In this document: in pieces, positions 62,156-64,000 of the stretch
How positions within the stretch are numbered: position 1 is the stretch's first letter
How the letters are laid out: each line of letters starts with the position of its first letter
Origin: Lacihabitans sp. LS3-19
GTDB lineage: Bacteria; Bacteroidota; Bacteroidia; Cytophagales; Spirosomataceae
DNA: 64,000 bases
NCBI RefSeq assembly: GCF_024343575.1
Contig: NZ_RJUA01000002.1
Location: forward strand, 310,001-374,000
Direction: 5' to 3'
Notes under the pieces: model-generated
The model's database searches: none
What the model was told of the DNA's origin: nothing
The model's input: only the letters and a program-made list of their open reading frames with translations
Translations under genes and position numbers: made by a program

Positions 62156-64000
62156 TCAATTTATTACCTCAAGCCATCCTTTACAGGTTTGGCCAATTGG
62201 TATCGTTAATAAATAATAATACGTTCCACCTTTGATATTATTTCCCCAGTCATTTTGATAAGAGAAGTTTTCATAGATTTTTTTACCCCAATTATCGAAA
62301 ATCTGTAAGGTACCTGCTGGATATCCAACTACAAAAGTATCATTTTTTTTGTCATTATTTGGTGTAACTACATTAGGAATTATTCCGTCATAGGCTTTTA
62401 TGTCTACATTTTTTGAAAACTCAAAAACACAAGATGCCTCACTAAAACCTTGTAATAGCACATTGGTATTTAGATTGTTTTTTAAAGTTAAAGTGGGCGT
62501 ACTTTCTAAAGCGGCTTCATTGCCAAATTTCCAAACATAGCTTTTCGCTCCCGAACTATTATTGGTAAAAACCACCTCGGAAGGCTTATTGCAAGCATAT
62601 TTATATTCAAAATCAAAATCAAGTTTTACACTCTCATCCACAGTTATTTTTACTGCCTTTTGCGGTACACAACCGTCAGGATATATAGCTTTTACGATAT
62701 ATGTACTTGTTTTTGAGGGTTTTATTGTGATTGAGTTTTGAGTGGAATCTCCGATGCTTTCGCCCGACCAAACAAATTCCTCAGCCAAACCTGTGGAGGT
62801 TAAAGTAATACTATTTCCTTTGCATATAGTCGAATTATTGCTTGCTTTAAAATCCTCTTTGTCGTTCACTACATTAATATTTACCGGTAAAGTTACCGTA
62901 CATTCTTCATTGCTTATGGCCACTTCAAAAACCTGCGAATTGGTCACTTTTGTACTTACTTTTGGTAATTTATTATTTCCAAAAAAATTAGCTGGTGTCC
63001 ATTGATATGTCAGTCCTCCATTGGCTTCCATACTTACAGTGCCTCCTGGACAAACCGTCGTGTCGCCTATGGCGGAATGATTAAACGCTTTTACTTTTAA
63101 AAATCTGGTGGTAGAATCAACCGCTTTGCAGGTTATTTTGTTGTAAGCTACGAGTTTGACCTTATATGTTCCAGAGTCTGAAAAAGTATAGTTTATGTTT
63201 TCGGCGATGGAGATTTTTTGGTTATTAAGGTACCATTCAAAGTTTTCGCCACCCGAAGTATTGTTTTTGAAATCTATTTTAGCTGGAGCACAAACTTGTT
63301 CAGGGTTTAAAATCGAACCGTCTTTTAAATCAAATTTTGCATCTAGTCCGTCCAGATTAAATTTAAAAGCTGCCATATTACAATTTCCATTTCTGTGATT
63401 AGGCTCTACAGCATTTTTTAGAGGAAAATCAACAAAATCAAAAGACTTACAAACACAAGCCGAATGATAAATAACGCCTTTTTTGTCAAACCTACAAGTT
63501 CCACCATCTAAGTGATCTCCTCGTTCGTCTTCCAAATTGGAAGGAGGTGTTGATCCGAAAAATGTTCCATATAGCAGCGATTTTAAACCCTTTTCGAAGA
63601 TGGCAAAGTAATAATTATTTCCAGAGGTGGTTTTGCTGAATGCGTTATCCGTCACGGGAAGACCTTTTGTCGTGCTGTTTTTATTGTAGCCATGTTCGGA
63701 GTTTATTTTTCCGCCCCAGCCAGATACATAAATATTGCCGCAATCATTCACCATAAATGCTGTAGGGACAATGTCCACATAGCCTATTTGCCTTCCGGTT
63801 CCGAAAACAGTAGAAAATTTTGAACTTGAAAGGTTATTACTGAAACAATGGATAAACTGACCACTTTTTGGGTTTTGATACACGCCAGCACTAATAGGAT
63901 ATTCGCCAGTGGTTGAGCCTAAAACATATACATTTCCATCCAAATCAAGGTCAACAAGGTAGGCGATGTCGCCTTTTGAAGTACCAACGTATGTGGCAGA
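62156..64000 (-). CDS. Secreted PKD-type protein with gliding-motility/T9SS C-terminal domain (5' end outside)
   Basis: The reading frame stays open to the window edge, so the N-terminus is missing; about 614 residues are visible. The first visible part (TYVGTSKGDIAYLVDLDLDG, VLGSTTGEYPISAGVY) looks like SBBP-type beta-propeller repeats. Then come PKD/Ig-like domains (FSDSGTYKVKLVAYN, SKTSTYIVKAIYPDG). The end (IPNVVTPNNDKKNDTFVV, IFDNWGKKIYEN, WGNNIKGGTYYYLLT) is the gliding-motility-associated C-terminal domain that directs type IX secretion. Probably a surface adhesin. Confidence 0.88.
   Translation of the reverse strand, partial: SATYVGTSKGDIAYLVDLDLDGNVYVLGSTTGEYPISAGVYQNPKSGQFIHCFSNNLSSSKFSTVFGTGRQIGYVDIVPTAFMVNDCGNIYVSGWGGKINSEHGYNKNSTTKGLPVTDNAFSKTTSGNNYYFAIFEKGLKSLLYGTFFGSTPPSNLEDERGDHLDGGTCRFDKKGVIYHSACVCKSFDFVDFPLKNAVEPNHRNGNCNMAAFKFNLDGLDAKFDLKDGSILNPEQVCAPAKIDFKNNTSGGENFEWYLNNQKISIAENINYTFSDSGTYKVKLVAYNKITCKAVDSTTRFLKVKAFNHSAIGDTTVCPGGTVSMEANGGLTYQWTPANFFGNNKLPKVSTKVTNSQVFEVAISNEECTVTLPVNINVVNDKEDFKASNNSTICKGNSITLTSTGLAEEFVWSGESIGDSTQNSITIKPSKTSTYIVKAIYPDGCVPQKAVKITVDESVKLDFDFEYKYACNKPSEVVFTNNSSGAKSYVWKFGNEAALESTPTLTLKNNLNTNVLLQGFSEASCVFEFSKNVDIKAYDGIIPNVVTPNNDKKNDTFVVGYPAGTLQIFDNWGKKIYENFSYQNDWGNNIKGGTYYYLLTIPIGQTCKGWLEVIN

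Noticed and set aside
1-64000. tRNA, rRNA, CRISPR arrays, insertion sequences
   Set aside because: Read through all gaps; none shows cloverleaf sequence, regular spaced repeats, or transposase with terminal inverted repeats.

Overview
The window is a compact, AT-rich, mobile-element-free piece of a Bacteroidota chromosome, most likely from a free-living member of the Cytophagales. Four things point there. The S10-spc-alpha ribosomal gene order lacks adk between secY and map. Promoters look like the Bacteroidota -7 box (TAnnTTTG), with few Shine-Dalgarno sequences. Zinc-free S14 and L36 are present. A secreted protein with a gliding-motility/type IX secretion C-terminal domain runs off the right end. 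Genus-level placement is inference. I saw no tRNA, rRNA, CRISPR array, insertion sequence or prophage, and no gene-free stretch longer than 300 bases.

Layout. 1-13906: ribosomal super-operon from rplB to rplQ, with secY, map, infA, rpmJ and rpoA, closed by a strong bidirectional terminator. It has unusual protein tails (L15 with a helix-hairpin-helix domain, L17 with an acidic tail, S3 with a Gly/Arg tail) and many short perfect hairpins between genes. 13924-20907: a tandem universal stress protein, carA, thrC, glgB, and a STAS-domain protein overlapping RNase Z. 21023-26766: assimilatory sulfate reduction (ferredoxin-type sulfite reductase, SUMT, CysH, CysD, CysN). 27062-33155: glutamate synthase gltB-gltD. 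33219-44065: OmpA-like protein, a GMC oxidoreductase with its gluconate-dehydrogenase-subunit-3 partner, alaS, an LRR protein with a MerR-like regulator and dprA, a membrane protein and an outer-membrane beta-barrel protein. 44252-46276: uvrB.

46400-60258 is the most interesting part. It is a cell-envelope and stress island: a D-lactate-dehydrogenase-like enzyme, a triple-BON protein, tiny membrane proteins (Thivi_2564 and lmo0937 types), Dps, a SOUL protein, two complete but different Mla-type lipid-transport modules (permease, ATPase, MlaD), an App1-type phosphatase and a diacylglycerol-kinase-like enzyme between them, a tandem Usp, a low-affinity iron permease-like protein, YtxH and a holin-X-like protein. 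Five transcription starts in this island share one promoter architecture that I could read base by base: RTGYAA, 15 nt, RTGTWA, 25-26 nt, then a -7-like box ending TTTR. The two half-sites are exactly 21 nt apart in all five. I saw the full pattern nowhere else in the window, so it looks like the operator of a stress or stationary-phase regulon.

60299-64000: a secreted alpha/beta hydrolase, a DUF4920 protein and the partial PKD/SBBP-type secreted protein with the gliding-motility C-terminal domain.
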